From the NCBI GenBank assembly GCA_943370025.1, contig CALRPI020000001.1:1-64000 (forward strand): a stretch of DNA of 64,000 bases, given 5' to 3'. A program made the position numbers and the translations under genes. This stretch comes from JAAUUE01 sp943370025. GTDB taxonomy: Bacteria; Cyanobacteriota; Cyanobacteriia; Cyanobacteriales; JAAUUE01. The first letter of the stretch is position 1. Every line of letters starts with the position of its first letter. A model generated the notes under the pieces. It was not told where the DNA came from and searched no databases. It saw nothing but the letters and a program-made list of their open reading frames with translations. Shown here piece by piece: positions 42,860 to 51,818 of the stretch.

Positions 42860-43570
42860 ATGAGTAGCCAAGATTTTTTTGATGACCAGCTTTTAGAATC
42901 CATGATGCATAAATTTTATGGGTATGGAAATTATCAAGGAAATTATTGGTTTATTGGTTTGGAAGAATCAGGTGGTGATTTTGTCAACGTTAATAAAAGA
43001 ATCAAAACATGGTCAAAAAGAGGTGAGCAGGAAATAGAAGATGTGGCAGAATATCAGACCGCTATGGCAGCATGGAGCACTAATATTCACCCAACTTGGA
43101 AGGGATTAATTCGGATTATTTTAAGTTCTAGAGGTAAGAAGATTATTAATACCAAAGATGTTCTTGCCTATCAAGTCAACGAATTGGGCAGACAAGGTAA
43201 AGAAACTTGTTTACTAGAACTATTTCCCTTGCCATCTCCGGCAACTCCTCATTGGTTTTATGGTCAACATTCTCGATTGCCGTTCTTATCCGATCGAGAT
43301 ACCTACAGAGATTATTGTGCCGAACAGCGAATTAATCATCTCAATCAAAGAATCTCCGAACATCAACCCAAGGTAGTTATTTTCTACGGTAAGGGGTTTG
43401 AATATTACTGGAAGAAAATAGCCGGGATTAAATTTCAACCCACACCGGAAGGCTTTCTTGTGGGGAAAAATAAGCAAACTGTATTTGTAATTGCTAAACA
43501 TCCTATGGCTGCTGGCACATCCAATGAATACTTCCATCAAATAGGCAAATTAATTACGGCTAAACCATAG
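42860..43570 (+). CDS. uracil-DNA-glycosylase-like protein, 236 aa
   Basis: YWFIGLEESGGDF near 30-42, LLELFPLPSP near 114-123, VVIFYGKGFEYYW near 170 and KHPMA near 214 form the spacing of a UDG-like fold (GxEPG-like loop, central strand, HP loop). The catalytic residues of known UDG families are not clearly present. It is divergent from the STAND-WD40 gene. The assignment is by pattern only; it may be a nucleic-acid-binding protein of a defence island. Confidence 0.5.
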   Translation: MSSQDFFDDQLLESMMHKFYGYGNYQGNYWFIGLEESGGDFVNVNKRIKTWSKRGEQEIEDVAEYQTAMAAWSTNIHPTWKGLIRIILSSRGKKIINTKDVLAYQVNELGRQGKETCLLELFPLPSPATPHWFYGQHSRLPFLSDRDTYRDYCAEQRINHLNQRISEHQPKVVIFYGKGFEYYWKKIAGIKFQPTPEGFLVGKNKQTVFVIAKHPMAAGTSNEYFHQIGKLITAKP

Positions 43571-43635
43571 CGAATCTGACCCTAAGCCTAGAGACGTTCC
43601 CTTCGACTTCGCTCAGGGAACATTTCCGCTTTAGT

Positions 43636-44862
43636 TTAATTGTTAGGGCTAACGATCGCTATGTAGGGAGTTTTTAGGTATTGCCGGGCTGCGGCTTGGA
43701 GATCGGCAGCGGTGACTTGATTAACTTGGCGGATGAATTTTTGATCAAATTCTATGCCTAGGTTAATTGCTTCATACCAGCCATAGATCTGTGCCAGTTG
43801 AGCATTAGTTTGTTTGCCGAGGGCGTATTGACCTAAGACTTTATTTTTAATGATTTGCACTTCTTCATCACTGAGCAGGGTGGTAGAAAGGCGATCGACC
43901 TCTGCTTTTAATCCCGCTTGGGCAATATCCTGATTCGCTGCCGCTGTTCCCAGATAGACGACAAAAGCTGAGACATCAGCCCTAGTGGGGTAGAGGGCAG
44001 AAACTTCGTAGGCTAAGCCCTGTTTCTCCCTGAGTTCTACAAAAAGGCGACTCGATAAACCATTACCTAGGTAGGCACTGAGAAGTTTTAGGGCGGGGTA
44101 GGCTGGTTGATAGACCGAGGCTGCTAAATAACCAAGCATGACGATCGCCTGCTGGGTTTGCTGCTGGATCACTTGGCTCTGGGGGCGATCGCTAATGGGG
44201 TTCCAGACCATTGCCGGCATCGGCACAGTAGGGGCTTGCCAATCGCCCAACACCTGCTCCACTAATTCCAGTACCTCTGGATGGGTAATATTTCCAGCAA
44301 CACTTATCACTAAATTATCAGGGCGCAGATAAGCCTGATGGAAGTATTGCAGGTCTGCCCGGCTCAGGGCGGTGACCGTTTCCGCAGTTCCCAAGGAAGA
44401 GGCGGCGTAGGGATGCTCTTGGTATAGCAGTTGACGCAGGGCATCAAAGGCCACAGTCATTGGTTGCTCTTGGGCTTGGCGAATTTGCTGGAGGATCAGG
44501 CGGCGCTCTAGTTCTATTTGTTCTTCGGGGAAGGAGGGCGATCGAATTACCTCTCCCGCCAACTGCAACAGGGGCAGAAAATCTTTGGTCACCGACTTCA
44601 TCGACACCAAGAAGTAATCAGTAGCGGCATCCGTTCCTAGGCTCGCCCCCACGGATTCTACCTTCTCGGCAATCTCTAGGGCAGATAAATTCTGGGTTCC
44701 CTTCATCATTACCGCTGCCAATAAATGGGTCAACCCCGCCTGCTCCCGTGGCTCCCAACAACTCCCGGCTCGAAAAAATAAGCGCCCAGCAATAATATCT
44801 GCTGTAGGATTCTCGGTGGTGATCACTACAATCCCATTTGCCAGAGTCTTTTTCTTAGTCAT
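43636..44862 (-). CDS. M16-family peptidase-like protein, zinc site lost
   Basis: About 408 residues from ATG 44862 (MTKKKTLANGIVVITTENP; ATG 44868 is also possible), preceded by AGGA. The M16 fold is clear (LFFRAGSCWEPREQAGLTHLLAAVMMKGT, NLVISVAGNITHPEVLELVE, GLSSRLFVELREKQGLAYEVSALY). The HxxEH zinc motif reads HLLAA, so Glu and the second His are missing. In heterodimeric M16 proteases one subunit is inactive; this matches that subunit. No catalytic partner is in the window. The HNH gene overlaps a longer possible start at 44934. Confidence 0.85.
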   Translation of the reverse strand: MTKKKTLANGIVVITTENPTADIIAGRLFFRAGSCWEPREQAGLTHLLAAVMMKGTQNLSALEIAEKVESVGASLGTDAATDYFLVSMKSVTKDFLPLLQLAGEVIRSPSFPEEQIELERRLILQQIRQAQEQPMTVAFDALRQLLYQEHPYAASSLGTAETVTALSRADLQYFHQAYLRPDNLVISVAGNITHPEVLELVEQVLGDWQAPTVPMPAMVWNPISDRPQSQVIQQQTQQAIVMLGYLAASVYQPAYPALKLLSAYLGNGLSSRLFVELREKQGLAYEVSALYPTRADVSAFVVYLGTAAANQDIAQAGLKAEVDRLSTTLLSDEEVQIIKNKVLGQYALGKQTNAQLAQIYGWYEAINLGIEFDQKFIRQVNQVTAADLQAAARQYLKTPYIAIVSPNN

Positions 44863-44923
44863 GATCATTCCTACATTTAGTCGCTCTAGGGTTAAGAAAT
44901 TCCCCACTTGGGAGATATTCTGA

Positions 44924-45421
44924 CTAAAGCCCAATTACATACTTACGCCATTCTTCATGGCGACCACCCTTAACTTGTTTAGCAACTTCAAAGTGTAAAC
45001 TACTATAGGGACGACGGGGCTGATGGCGTAAGGGCATATTTGCTTCCTTAGGAGTGCGACTACCTTTTCTGACATTGCAACGAACGCAGGCAGCCACAAT
45101 ATTTTCCCAACTATCGCCGCCGCCACGGGAGCGGGGGATAATATGATCTAGAGTTAATTCATCTCCTGTGTAGGAACAGTATTGGCAGGAGTAGCTGTCC
45201 CGGTGCAGCACGTTGCGGCGGGTGAAGGGAATTTCTTTATAGGGTATCTGGACGTAGTGGCGGAGCCGAATCACTGTCGGCAAGGGAAATCCAGCATACA
45301 CACATTTACCATTATGTTCGACCTGCTCTGCCTTATCTTTGATCAGGAGGACAACTGCCCGCCGCCAAGTAGTGATGTTTAGCGGTTCGTAGGAGGCGTT
45401 TAGTACAAGAACCTTACTCAT
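44924..45421 (-). CDS. HNH endonuclease, conserved cyanobacterial type
   Basis: 165 residues. N-terminus MSKVLVLNASYEPLNITTWRR, then the HNH core: CQYC, LTLDHIIPRSRGGGDSWENIV, ACVRCN. This family, with its conserved N-terminal region, is near universal in cyanobacteria and present in many other bacteria. Its biological role is not established. It precedes the M16 gene on the same strand. Confidence 0.9.
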   Translation of the reverse strand: MSKVLVLNASYEPLNITTWRRAVVLLIKDKAEQVEHNGKCVYAGFPLPTVIRLRHYVQIPYKEIPFTRRNVLHRDSYSCQYCSYTGDELTLDHIIPRSRGGGDSWENIVAACVRCNVRKGSRTPKEANMPLRHQPRRPYSSLHFEVAKQVKGGRHEEWRKYVIGL

Positions 45422-45637
45422 GGCTTACCTAGGTTGCACTTTTACAGATATTAACATATCTCTCCCTATTTTCCCTGAGAGAAGACTTCCTAAGATATAA
45501 TTGCCTTCTCATTCTCGCTAGGGGAATTGGTGCCAGAGTGAAGCTGAAGCTATAAGACAAGTTATAATAAGCTAATTATCAACAAGATCAGTTATTTATA
45601 AGGATGTTGAGGAAAGCTATATTAAAGGGATACAAAA

Positions 45638-47023
45638 GTGGAAATTGCTATAAAAAATCTTGGTGCTTTAAAGCAAGCTAAATTTACCCTTGGTGACCTA
45701 ACTATAATTTGTGGGTGCAATAATACAGGCAAAACCTACGCTACCTACGCCCTTTTTGGATTTTTGTTTACTTGGGATAGGGTGTTTGAGATTGGTATTG
45801 ATAATACCAAGATAGCGCAGCTCCTTTCTGACGGAGTAATTCGGATTGAGATACAGGAATATGTGAATCAAATCCAAGCAATAGTTGATAAAGGTTGCCA
45901 AGATTATACTGAGCAGTTATTTAGAGTCTTTGCGACACAACCAACTCGGTTTAAAGCAACAGAATTTCATGTAAAATTAGATACTCAAAAAATTGACTTG
46001 ACAGGCATATTCAATCATGAAATCGGCTCCGGCAAAGTAGCTCTATTTTCTATCACCAAAAGTGAAGAAAGTACGGAATTAGTCGTTACGTTATTAATTG
46101 AAAAAGAGAAGATCGAAATTCCGAGCGAAGTACTGAAGCGTGTAATCAGTGATGACCTAAAAAAAATTATTTTTGCCCAACTCCTGCCTAAACCTTTTAT
46201 CGCTAGCGCAGAAAGAACAGGTGCAGCTATTTTTAGTAACGAGCTGAATTTTTCTCGCAATCGACTCCTTGAAGAATTGGGGCAAGCTGATGAAAATATA
46301 GACCCCATAGAGATTTTACTTAAAGATTATCAAGATTATGCTCTACCGATAAAAACCAATGTGGAGTTTATTCGTAGGCTCAAAGGGATTACCAAAAAAA
46401 CTAGTTTTATTGCTGAAGAATATCCTGAATTGCTAGGGGATTTTTCTGACATTATCGGTGGGGAATATCTTGTCACCCATAATGACGAATTGTACTATGT
46501 CCCACGAGCTAAGAAGGTTAAACTGACTATGGATGAAAGTTCCAGTGCAGTGCGCTCTCTTTTGGATGTTGGCTTCTATTTAAAGCATGAAGCTCAGCGT
46601 GGTGACCTACTCATGATCGATGAACCTGAATTAAATTTGCATCCTGAAAATCAGCGTCGAGTTGCTCGACTTTTTGCTCGTTTAGTTAATATAGATATCA
46701 AAGTTTTTATCACAACTCATAGCGATTACATTATCAAAGAACTAAATACTTTAATTATGCTTGCTCAGGAGAAACCCTATCTAAAAAAAATTGCTCAAGA
46801 GGAAGGCTACCGGACAGAAGAACTGATTTCTCATGACAAAATCAAAGTTTATATTGCTGAGGAGGCTTTGATTAGTGTAGAAGGCAAAACAAGAAAGACC
46901 AAGGGGCAAACACTGACCTTAGCAGATATCAATCCAGATATGGGTATTGAAGCTCGTAGTTTTGATACAACGATTGAAACAATGAATCGAATTCAGGATG
47001 CGATTATCTGGGGGAATGAGTAA
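45638..47023 (+). CDS. OLD/ABC-like ATPase of a two-gene candidate defence system
   Basis: 461 residues of the AAA_15/AAA_21 type. Walker A GCNNTGKT (26-33), signature-like DESSSAVRSLLDVGFYLK (about 299-316), Walker B LLMIDEPELNLHPE (324-337, Asp328, Glu329) and H-switch His361 in TTHSD. The middle (60-290) is the arm or coiled region. There is no TOPRIM domain at the C-terminus, unlike OLD, so the nuclease is probably the next gene. Its TAA stop overlaps the ATG of that gene by one base (TAATG), implying coupled translation. The start at 45638 is GTG. Confidence 0.85.
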   Translation: MEIAIKNLGALKQAKFTLGDLTIICGCNNTGKTYATYALFGFLFTWDRVFEIGIDNTKIAQLLSDGVIRIEIQEYVNQIQAIVDKGCQDYTEQLFRVFATQPTRFKATEFHVKLDTQKIDLTGIFNHEIGSGKVALFSITKSEESTELVVTLLIEKEKIEIPSEVLKRVISDDLKKIIFAQLLPKPFIASAERTGAAIFSNELNFSRNRLLEELGQADENIDPIEILLKDYQDYALPIKTNVEFIRRLKGITKKTSFIAEEYPELLGDFSDIIGGEYLVTHNDELYYVPRAKKVKLTMDESSSAVRSLLDVGFYLKHEAQRGDLLMIDEPELNLHPENQRRVARLFARLVNIDIKVFITTHSDYIIKELNTLIMLAQEKPYLKKIAQEEGYRTEELISHDKIKVYIAEEALISVEGKTRKTKGQTLTLADINPDMGIEARSFDTTIETMNRIQDAIIWGNE

Positions 47024-47586
47024 TGTCTGATATTGCCATCCTCAAGGAAATGATCAAACCTACAGCTACGGTTCGATTAGAGGATCGTCATCATAAAAAT
47101 ATAGCCATACTTAAAGAACCTACACCTGCTGACTATTTTGTAACTATTTATGGAATGCCTGATGATGACCAAACTATTATTATTAAGGCTGACGATTTTA
47201 AGGCACCGAAAGATATATTTGCTAATTCCAAACATGAGTGTAAACGTGCAGATTTTGTGATAGTAGCAGATACTGACAGGGGCAAGTTTGTTGTCTGCAT
47301 TGAAATGAAAGCAGGAAAAGGTGGATCAGAAGAAGAAATTAAATTGCAACTAAGAGGGGCATATTGTTTTGTCACCTATTGCCAGAAAATCGGTCAGGAA
47401 TTTTGGGAGAATCCTAGCTTTCTTAAGGATTATAAATATCGATTTGTCAGCATTAGAAATGTGAGCATTTCAAAAAGACCAACACGCCATTCTAGCAGAG
47501 CGAATATCCATGATCACCCAGATCGAATGTTAAAAATAACTGCTACAAAGTATATCCAATTCAACAACATTATTGGAGCAAAGTGA
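47023..47586 (+). CDS. probable PD-(D/E)XK nuclease partner of the ATPase
   Basis: 187 residues. A PD-(D/E)XK core is proposed from Asp77 (RADFVIVAD), Glu94-x-Lys96 (CIEMKAGKGG) and the following helix EIKLQLRGAYCFVTYC, which matches the usual strand-strand-helix order. I know no named family for it. It is translationally coupled to the ATPase, which strongly suggests a functional pair. It is the likely effector of the system. Catalytic activity is inference. Confidence 0.65.
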   Translation: MSDIAILKEMIKPTATVRLEDRHHKNIAILKEPTPADYFVTIYGMPDDDQTIIIKADDFKAPKDIFANSKHECKRADFVIVADTDRGKFVVCIEMKAGKGGSEEEIKLQLRGAYCFVTYCQKIGQEFWENPSFLKDYKYRFVSIRNVSISKRPTRHSSRANIHDHPDRMLKITATKYIQFNNIIGAK

Positions 47587-47649
47587 TGGCTAATAGATTT
47601 ATCAAAAGATATTTTTATTTTTAGAGGATTTGCCTGTGATAATTTTCAA

Positions 47650-47696
47650 TTTTCCGATCCCGGCTAGAAAAAGCCAGATTTTATAAATAGCCTCTT
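47650..47696. repeat. repeat family C, right-end fragment
   Basis: TTATAAATAGCCTCT and a decayed hairpin arm (TTTTCCG..CCAGATTTTATAA) match the right end of the copy at 30451-30532. Confidence 0.6.
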
Positions 47697-47725
47697 ATAC
47701 CTCAAGGAGAAAAATCACCAATTCA

Positions 47726-48061
47726 ATGACTCAAGATAAAATAGCAGCTCTTTTTGAAACTAAGCCTTGGCAGTGGAGTTTGCGGGGTGATCCTTCTTTG
47801 TGGAAAGAAATAGTTGAAACTATTGGGGGACTTCCTTTGCCGGATACTGAGCTGCAATTTACTGAATTGTTTAATAATACCTTCGATCGCCTTGTGGGTT
47901 ATCCGATTACCCATGAACAAAATGTTTATATTGAGCGGTATGCTCATGGTGGCATCTCTAGTGGTTATGTTTGTATTAAATTCTGGCGAGAAAAATTATT
48001 GCCAATGCTCCAAGCTAGATACACAGAATTGCGATCAACAGCTTCAGAGTACGATCGCTGA
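47726..48061 (+). CDS. conserved hypothetical protein, 111 aa
   Basis: A soluble small protein: PWQWSLRGDPSLWKEI, LPLPDTELQFTELFNNTF, YIERYAHGGISSGYVCIKFWRE. The pattern HGGxSSGxVxxxFW is familiar from small proteins of unknown function in diverse bacteria. The last residues (SEYDR) and the TGA stop are provided by repeat F1. AAGGAG precedes the ATG. No function can be assigned. Confidence 0.65.
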   Translation: MTQDKIAALFETKPWQWSLRGDPSLWKEIVETIGGLPLPDTELQFTELFNNTFDRLVGYPITHEQNVYIERYAHGGISSGYVCIKFWREKLLPMLQARYTELRSTASEYDR

Positions 48062-48155
48062 TCTTGTAGGGTGGGTTAATGAAATGTAACCCACCCATTT
48101 CATGTTAATTGTTTGTGCGTTACGCTCCGCTAACACAACCTACTGGCGTGACTTT
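48049..48155. repeat. repeat family F, copy 1
   Basis: GTACGATCGCTGATCTTG, a GTGGGTTAATGAAATG / CATTTCATG-type hairpin with TAACCCACCC, then TTGTTTGTGCGTTACGCTCC. It is almost identical to 53505-53610. It supplies the 3' end of the preceding gene. Confidence 0.85.
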
Positions 48156-48172
48156 CTCCAGTCCAGTTTAGG

Positions 48173-48457
48173 TTAAGAATCAGAATTAATAACTCGAGAT
48201 TCAAGGATTTGCCAAGTCTTGCTATCCATATTTAAAATATTACCGATTTCTTCAATTAATTCGTAAGATTTTTTGTCGATCTTTGTATCATCTTCCTCAT
48301 AAAGAAACGTACATAACATTTCAAGAGCTAATTCCCATTCACTAACATAAATAAATTTTTGAATATATTTATGTTGGCTTTCTGTAAGAGAGACATTTAC
48401 AGATGGAAGAGCTAAATTCAACATATTCGTAACTAATTTTGAGTCAAAGTCAAACAT
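48173..48457 (-). CDS. MafI-like immunity protein
   Basis: 94 residues, all helical by appearance: VSEWELALEMLCTFLYEEDDTKIDKKSYELIEEIGNILNMDS. The WELALExLxxxLYE...Y..I...G..L.MD pattern is that of MafI immunity proteins, which neutralise secreted polymorphic toxins. No toxin gene is adjacent, so this may be an orphan immunity gene. Confidence 0.65.
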   Translation of the reverse strand: MFDFDSKLVTNMLNLALPSVNVSLTESQHKYIQKFIYVSEWELALEMLCTFLYEEDDTKIDKKSYELIEEIGNILNMDSKTWQILESRVINSDS

Positions 48458-48487
48458 TTATTTTAATTTAAGGATTAAGTACGATCG

Positions 48488-48610
48488 CTAATCTTGTAGT
48501 GGCGTGACTACTACTTTTATTTCCTCCTCAAGATTAACAAGTAGAGAATAAGCAATTCTAGAAAGATTAGGTGTTTCTTCAAAAAAAGCAGCACTAGGAT
48601 AATATCCCAT
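48488..48610 (-). CDS. possible 40-aa peptide gene
   Basis: ATG 48610 preceded by AAGAGG; the product is MGYYPSAAFFEETPNLSRIA... and ends VTPLQD, with the end supplied by a family F-like repeat tail (AATCTTGTAGTGGCGTGAC). It may be the front of a lost larger gene. Weakly supported. Confidence 0.3.
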   Translation of the reverse strand: MGYYPSAAFFEETPNLSRIAYSLLVNLEEEIKVVVTPLQD

Positions 48611-48642
48611 TTTATTACCTCTTAAGGTTTGAATGTCGAGGT

Positions 48643-49998
48643 TTAGACGCGCTCAAAGCCGATAATCTTTTCTAGTTCTCGCCAGATTCTTTGATACCAA
48701 TTCATATCCTCAGAATAGATGCGGGCATAGCCTGTGGAGCCATCCCGGAGTTCGCTATCTTGATTCTGCAACTCGATCGCCACCCTCACCACTTTCTTTT
48801 GCCCGGTGGGGTCTGTAGACTTAGCACTGGGGTCTTTGCTTTTGATGGTTCCTTCATAAATGCGGAGTTTATTTTGGGTGGGGCGGAAGCGGAAGGGCTG
48901 ACCCAATGCGATATAAATATTGTCATGTTCATCAACTTCCACTACTCCGGTCATGGTACCTTGAAGATCGATAATTTCCCCTAAACTCTGCCCTTGCTTT
49001 AGTTCTTGCCCCACCTTAGGGATAGAGTCACCTTGAGTGATCTCGCCATCGATACCTGCCAAAAGGGTCAAACCTTGGCGATCGCTTTGCAGGGTTTTTG
49101 CCCGTTGTTCGAGAATTTTGATCTGATCTTGGAGGATTTGCACATCTTGCTGGGCGGCTAAGATGGGTTGTTGGGCAAGGGCGATCTTATTTTTAGTTCG
49201 GGCAGCAATTTTTAGTTTCTCACTATCATCACCATAGCTTTGTTGCAATGCTTCTTGCTCCCTGATGGCGGTGGCTATATCTCCTTGCAATTTATCTCTC
49301 TCCCGGCGCATTTTGCTAACTTCAGCTTGGGGAATCGCCCGCACCTGCTCTAGGGGTTCTATTCGCCGCAGGTCATTTTCCACGGTAGCTAGTTGGGCTT
49401 GGGAGCTAGCTATTTGACTAGTGATGACTTGCAGACGGGAAGAGCGATCGCCGATAGCCAGACCCCGCTTCATTTCCCATTCCTCTTCTAGGGCGGCTTG
49501 CTCGGCAGCGATCGTATTAATTTGACTTGCTATATCTAGTTGTTTGCGAGTTTGCTGCTGGAGTTGTTCCTTGGCTTGGCTGAGTTCCTGTTGGACTCGC
49601 GATAGTTCTGCTTCGAGGTTGCGGCTGCGGAGGACGGCAATTTTGTCTCCTCGTTTGATTTGACTGCCGGGCTGGAGGACGGGGTTGATTTCTTGAATAA
49701 TGCCATCGATCGGACTAGTGATCAGTTGCCGATTTTTGCTACTGACGGTGAGGGTCACGGCTCCGCCAACTTCGTAGCGAGTGGGCAGGAAGCCGAGGGA
49801 AAGGAAGATCAAGACGGCGAGGAGCTTGTAGGGAAGCAGCCGTCGGGGAGATTCAGAAAGGGTGGGAGGCGTGGCAACAGCAGGCTGGGAAAGTTGTTGT
49901 GTTTGCGGGGGTTTGGCGGCGGGTGGCACCACTCGGAGGACAGACTGGGCTGGTTTGGGAGAATTATTGAGGTTGGTTGCTGATTCTTCGGTGGTCAT
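48643..49998 (-). CDS. HlyD-family periplasmic adaptor
   Basis: 451 residues. A Pro-rich N-terminal tail (1-50), one membrane helix (LLAVLIFLSLGFLPTRYEV), a first lipoyl half (SPIDGIIQEINPVLQPGSQIKRGDKIAVL), long coiled coils (about 125-310) and a second lipoyl half (LLAGIDGEITQGDSIPKVGQELKQGQ), then beta-barrel and membrane-proximal parts. It would bridge an inner-membrane exporter to the outer membrane. The M50 gene lies 64 bases upstream and is likely in the same operon. No ABC transporter or TolC is in the window. Confidence 0.88.
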   Translation of the reverse strand: MTTEESATNLNNSPKPAQSVLRVVPPAAKPPQTQQLSQPAVATPPTLSESPRRLLPYKLLAVLIFLSLGFLPTRYEVGGAVTLTVSSKNRQLITSPIDGIIQEINPVLQPGSQIKRGDKIAVLRSRNLEAELSRVQQELSQAKEQLQQQTRKQLDIASQINTIAAEQAALEEEWEMKRGLAIGDRSSRLQVITSQIASSQAQLATVENDLRRIEPLEQVRAIPQAEVSKMRRERDKLQGDIATAIREQEALQQSYGDDSEKLKIAARTKNKIALAQQPILAAQQDVQILQDQIKILEQRAKTLQSDRQGLTLLAGIDGEITQGDSIPKVGQELKQGQSLGEIIDLQGTMTGVVEVDEHDNIYIALGQPFRFRPTQNKLRIYEGTIKSKDPSAKSTDPTGQKKVVRVAIELQNQDSELRDGSTGYARIYSEDMNWYQRIWRELEKIIGFERV

Positions 49999-50062
49999 AG
50001 CCCTGAGTTAAGTGAGGTTGCGTGTATAAGTAGAGCAATAGAGTTATACCTGAGATTATAAA

Positions 50063-51505
50063 CTAAACAGAGGTAGATTTCTCTGGGATCAGGAAAAACC
50101 ATCCCAACCAAGTCAGGAATCCACCTAGGGCAAGCATGGGAATATTGACGATCGTCCAACCCAGCAAATTGTGGAGCAGGATTCCTAGAACGAGGAGAGT
50201 GTAGAGCAAGCTGAGGGGAGCGTAGGTGGCAAAGATGCGCCATTGATTGGTGTAGGGACGGCGACCTTGCAAAAGGTATTGATAGAAGCGGCGAGAGAGG
50301 CTCTTCAGGTTATTCACGCCACTGAGAGCCACCAGCAAATAGTAGCCATCGAAGCGGCTGAGGGGGTTGAGATTGATAGTGACGGTGAACAGGGCAGCAA
50401 GGATCAGCAGGAAACTGGTGCTGTGGAGCCAAGTACCGGGGGAGCTACTCCGCCATGACCAAAAAGAGAGGGCAGCGATCGCTAGTTGGGTGATCACCCC
50501 TGCGCCAACAACTAAAGCTCTCTGGCGGCGGGTGAGGGTGTATTGATCGGTGGTGTCGGTGAAGGCGGCAGGCATGAACAGCATCAGCATGATCCCCATC
50601 TGGGGGACGGTGCGATCGAAGTGCTTCAGGGTATAGGCGTGACCTAGTTCGTGGAGAGAAATTACCAAGAGGGACAATATGCCAAACTGGATCAATGTAC
50701 CGAGGGGGTCTTGTTGCCAGAGGATTTGCCCTGTGTGGTGCAGGTTGGTTTGGGCTTGCCAGCCGTAGAGGAGGGAAACCCCTAAGAATCCACTGAGGAG
50801 GTAGCCAAACAATGGTGTCCAGAGCCATTGCAGATAGGGGATGGTGCGACTCAGCCAACGATCGGGGTTAAACAGGGGAATTTTTAGCATGGCGAGATAC
50901 CAAAAGCCAAGGCGGAATTTGGGGGGCTGTGGATAGTAACCCTCGGCTAGTCCAGTGGTGGTGAGGTTTTGCCAAATTAGGTCAAGGTCTTGAGGTGCCA
51001 GTTGGTATTGGGCGAGGATTTCTGCTGGGGGGATGAGTCCGAGGCGATCGATCGCGGGTTGATATCTCTGGCTGATGCGGAGTTGCCGGGTGACATCGGC
51101 GGAGTTGCGGAGAATCCAATAGTCGTCGGGGTGGTAGAACCATTGGACGGTGGGTTTGAGGAGGGGGCTATGGGGTTGTTGGGGGATCAGGGGCAGGGGC
51201 AGTTGAGGGGAAATTTCTGGGAGGAGATCGAGGCTGAGAATCCCTTGGTCGGTGAGGTCTTGGATGGTGTCGATGACTAGGGTGGGGGAGGTATGGTTGC
51301 CAAAGTGGCGATCGCATTCTGCTTGAATTTGGGCGACGGTGAAACTGCCGACAAAGTGTTGAAGAATATAGGCGGCTTGGGGGGTGAGGGGGTGTTGGCG
51401 ATCGCCTGTTTTCAAGACCCATTGGTGGCTATTTTTTAGGTGTCCTAGTTGCCAGTAGGGTTGAATGTCGGGGCAGATTTGGGTGGGGGCGATCGAGCTT
51501 TTCAT
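50063..51505 (-). CDS. M50 (site-2) metalloprotease with N-terminal PqqD-like domain
   Basis: About 480 residues from ATG 51505 (MKSSIAPTQICPDI); the frame is open to 51565. The N-terminal part, about 15-95, looks like a PqqD/RRE-type winged helix (LTPQAAYILQHFVGSFTVAQI). Several membrane helices surround the zinc motif HELGH (285-289) and the second site NPLSRFDGYY (about 380-389). PqqD-like domains bind peptide precursors, and M50 plus HlyD pairs occur in peptide export loci. A role in processing or exporting a peptide is inference, as no precursor is seen. Confidence 0.85.
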   Translation of the reverse strand: MKSSIAPTQICPDIQPYWQLGHLKNSHQWVLKTGDRQHPLTPQAAYILQHFVGSFTVAQIQAECDRHFGNHTSPTLVIDTIQDLTDQGILSLDLLPEISPQLPLPLIPQQPHSPLLKPTVQWFYHPDDYWILRNSADVTRQLRISQRYQPAIDRLGLIPPAEILAQYQLAPQDLDLIWQNLTTTGLAEGYYPQPPKFRLGFWYLAMLKIPLFNPDRWLSRTIPYLQWLWTPLFGYLLSGFLGVSLLYGWQAQTNLHHTGQILWQQDPLGTLIQFGILSLLVISLHELGHAYTLKHFDRTVPQMGIMLMLFMPAAFTDTTDQYTLTRRQRALVVGAGVITQLAIAALSFWSWRSSSPGTWLHSTSFLLILAALFTVTINLNPLSRFDGYYLLVALSGVNNLKSLSRRFYQYLLQGRRPYTNQWRIFATYAPLSLLYTLLVLGILLHNLLGWTIVNIPMLALGGFLTWLGWFFLIPEKSTSV

Positions 51506-51557
51506 GGTTAGTAGGAGGGGGAAATAATAGCAGAATTCATTAAGGGATATTTGATTT

Positions 51558-51818
51558 TTAAGCAACTATTAGCTCATAGTGGATGGCTAAAACTTCGTTT
51601 TCTTTTAAGATCGCCATCGCATATTCACAGCCTTGGTTGTCGGCAAATTCCACTAAATATTGAACCTCTTCTTCGTTGTCATAAATTTCTACGATCGTCC
51701 CTACTTGTCCACTGGGCAAACTGGGGATCGATCGATATTCTGGTTCTAACATGGTTAGTCTCTCAATAGAAACTGGGTTGAGAATGGCGATCGTATCTAA
51801 GAGTTTCAGATTTTTCAT
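51558..51818 (-). CDS. DUF4926 protein
   Basis: 86 residues: MKNLKLLDTIAILNPVSIER, then LPSGQVGTIVEIYDNEEEVQYLVEFADNQGCEYAMAIL. The G(T/V)IVEI....YLVEF.D..G pattern is DUF4926. It overlaps the upstream DUF6883 gene by 4 bases (ATGA), so the two are translationally coupled. The pairing recurs in bacteria; a toxin-immunity role is possible but unproven. Confidence 0.8.
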   Translation of the reverse strand: MKNLKLLDTIAILNPVSIERLTMLEPEYRSIPSLPSGQVGTIVEIYDNEEEVQYLVEFADNQGCEYAMAILKENEVLAIHYELIVA

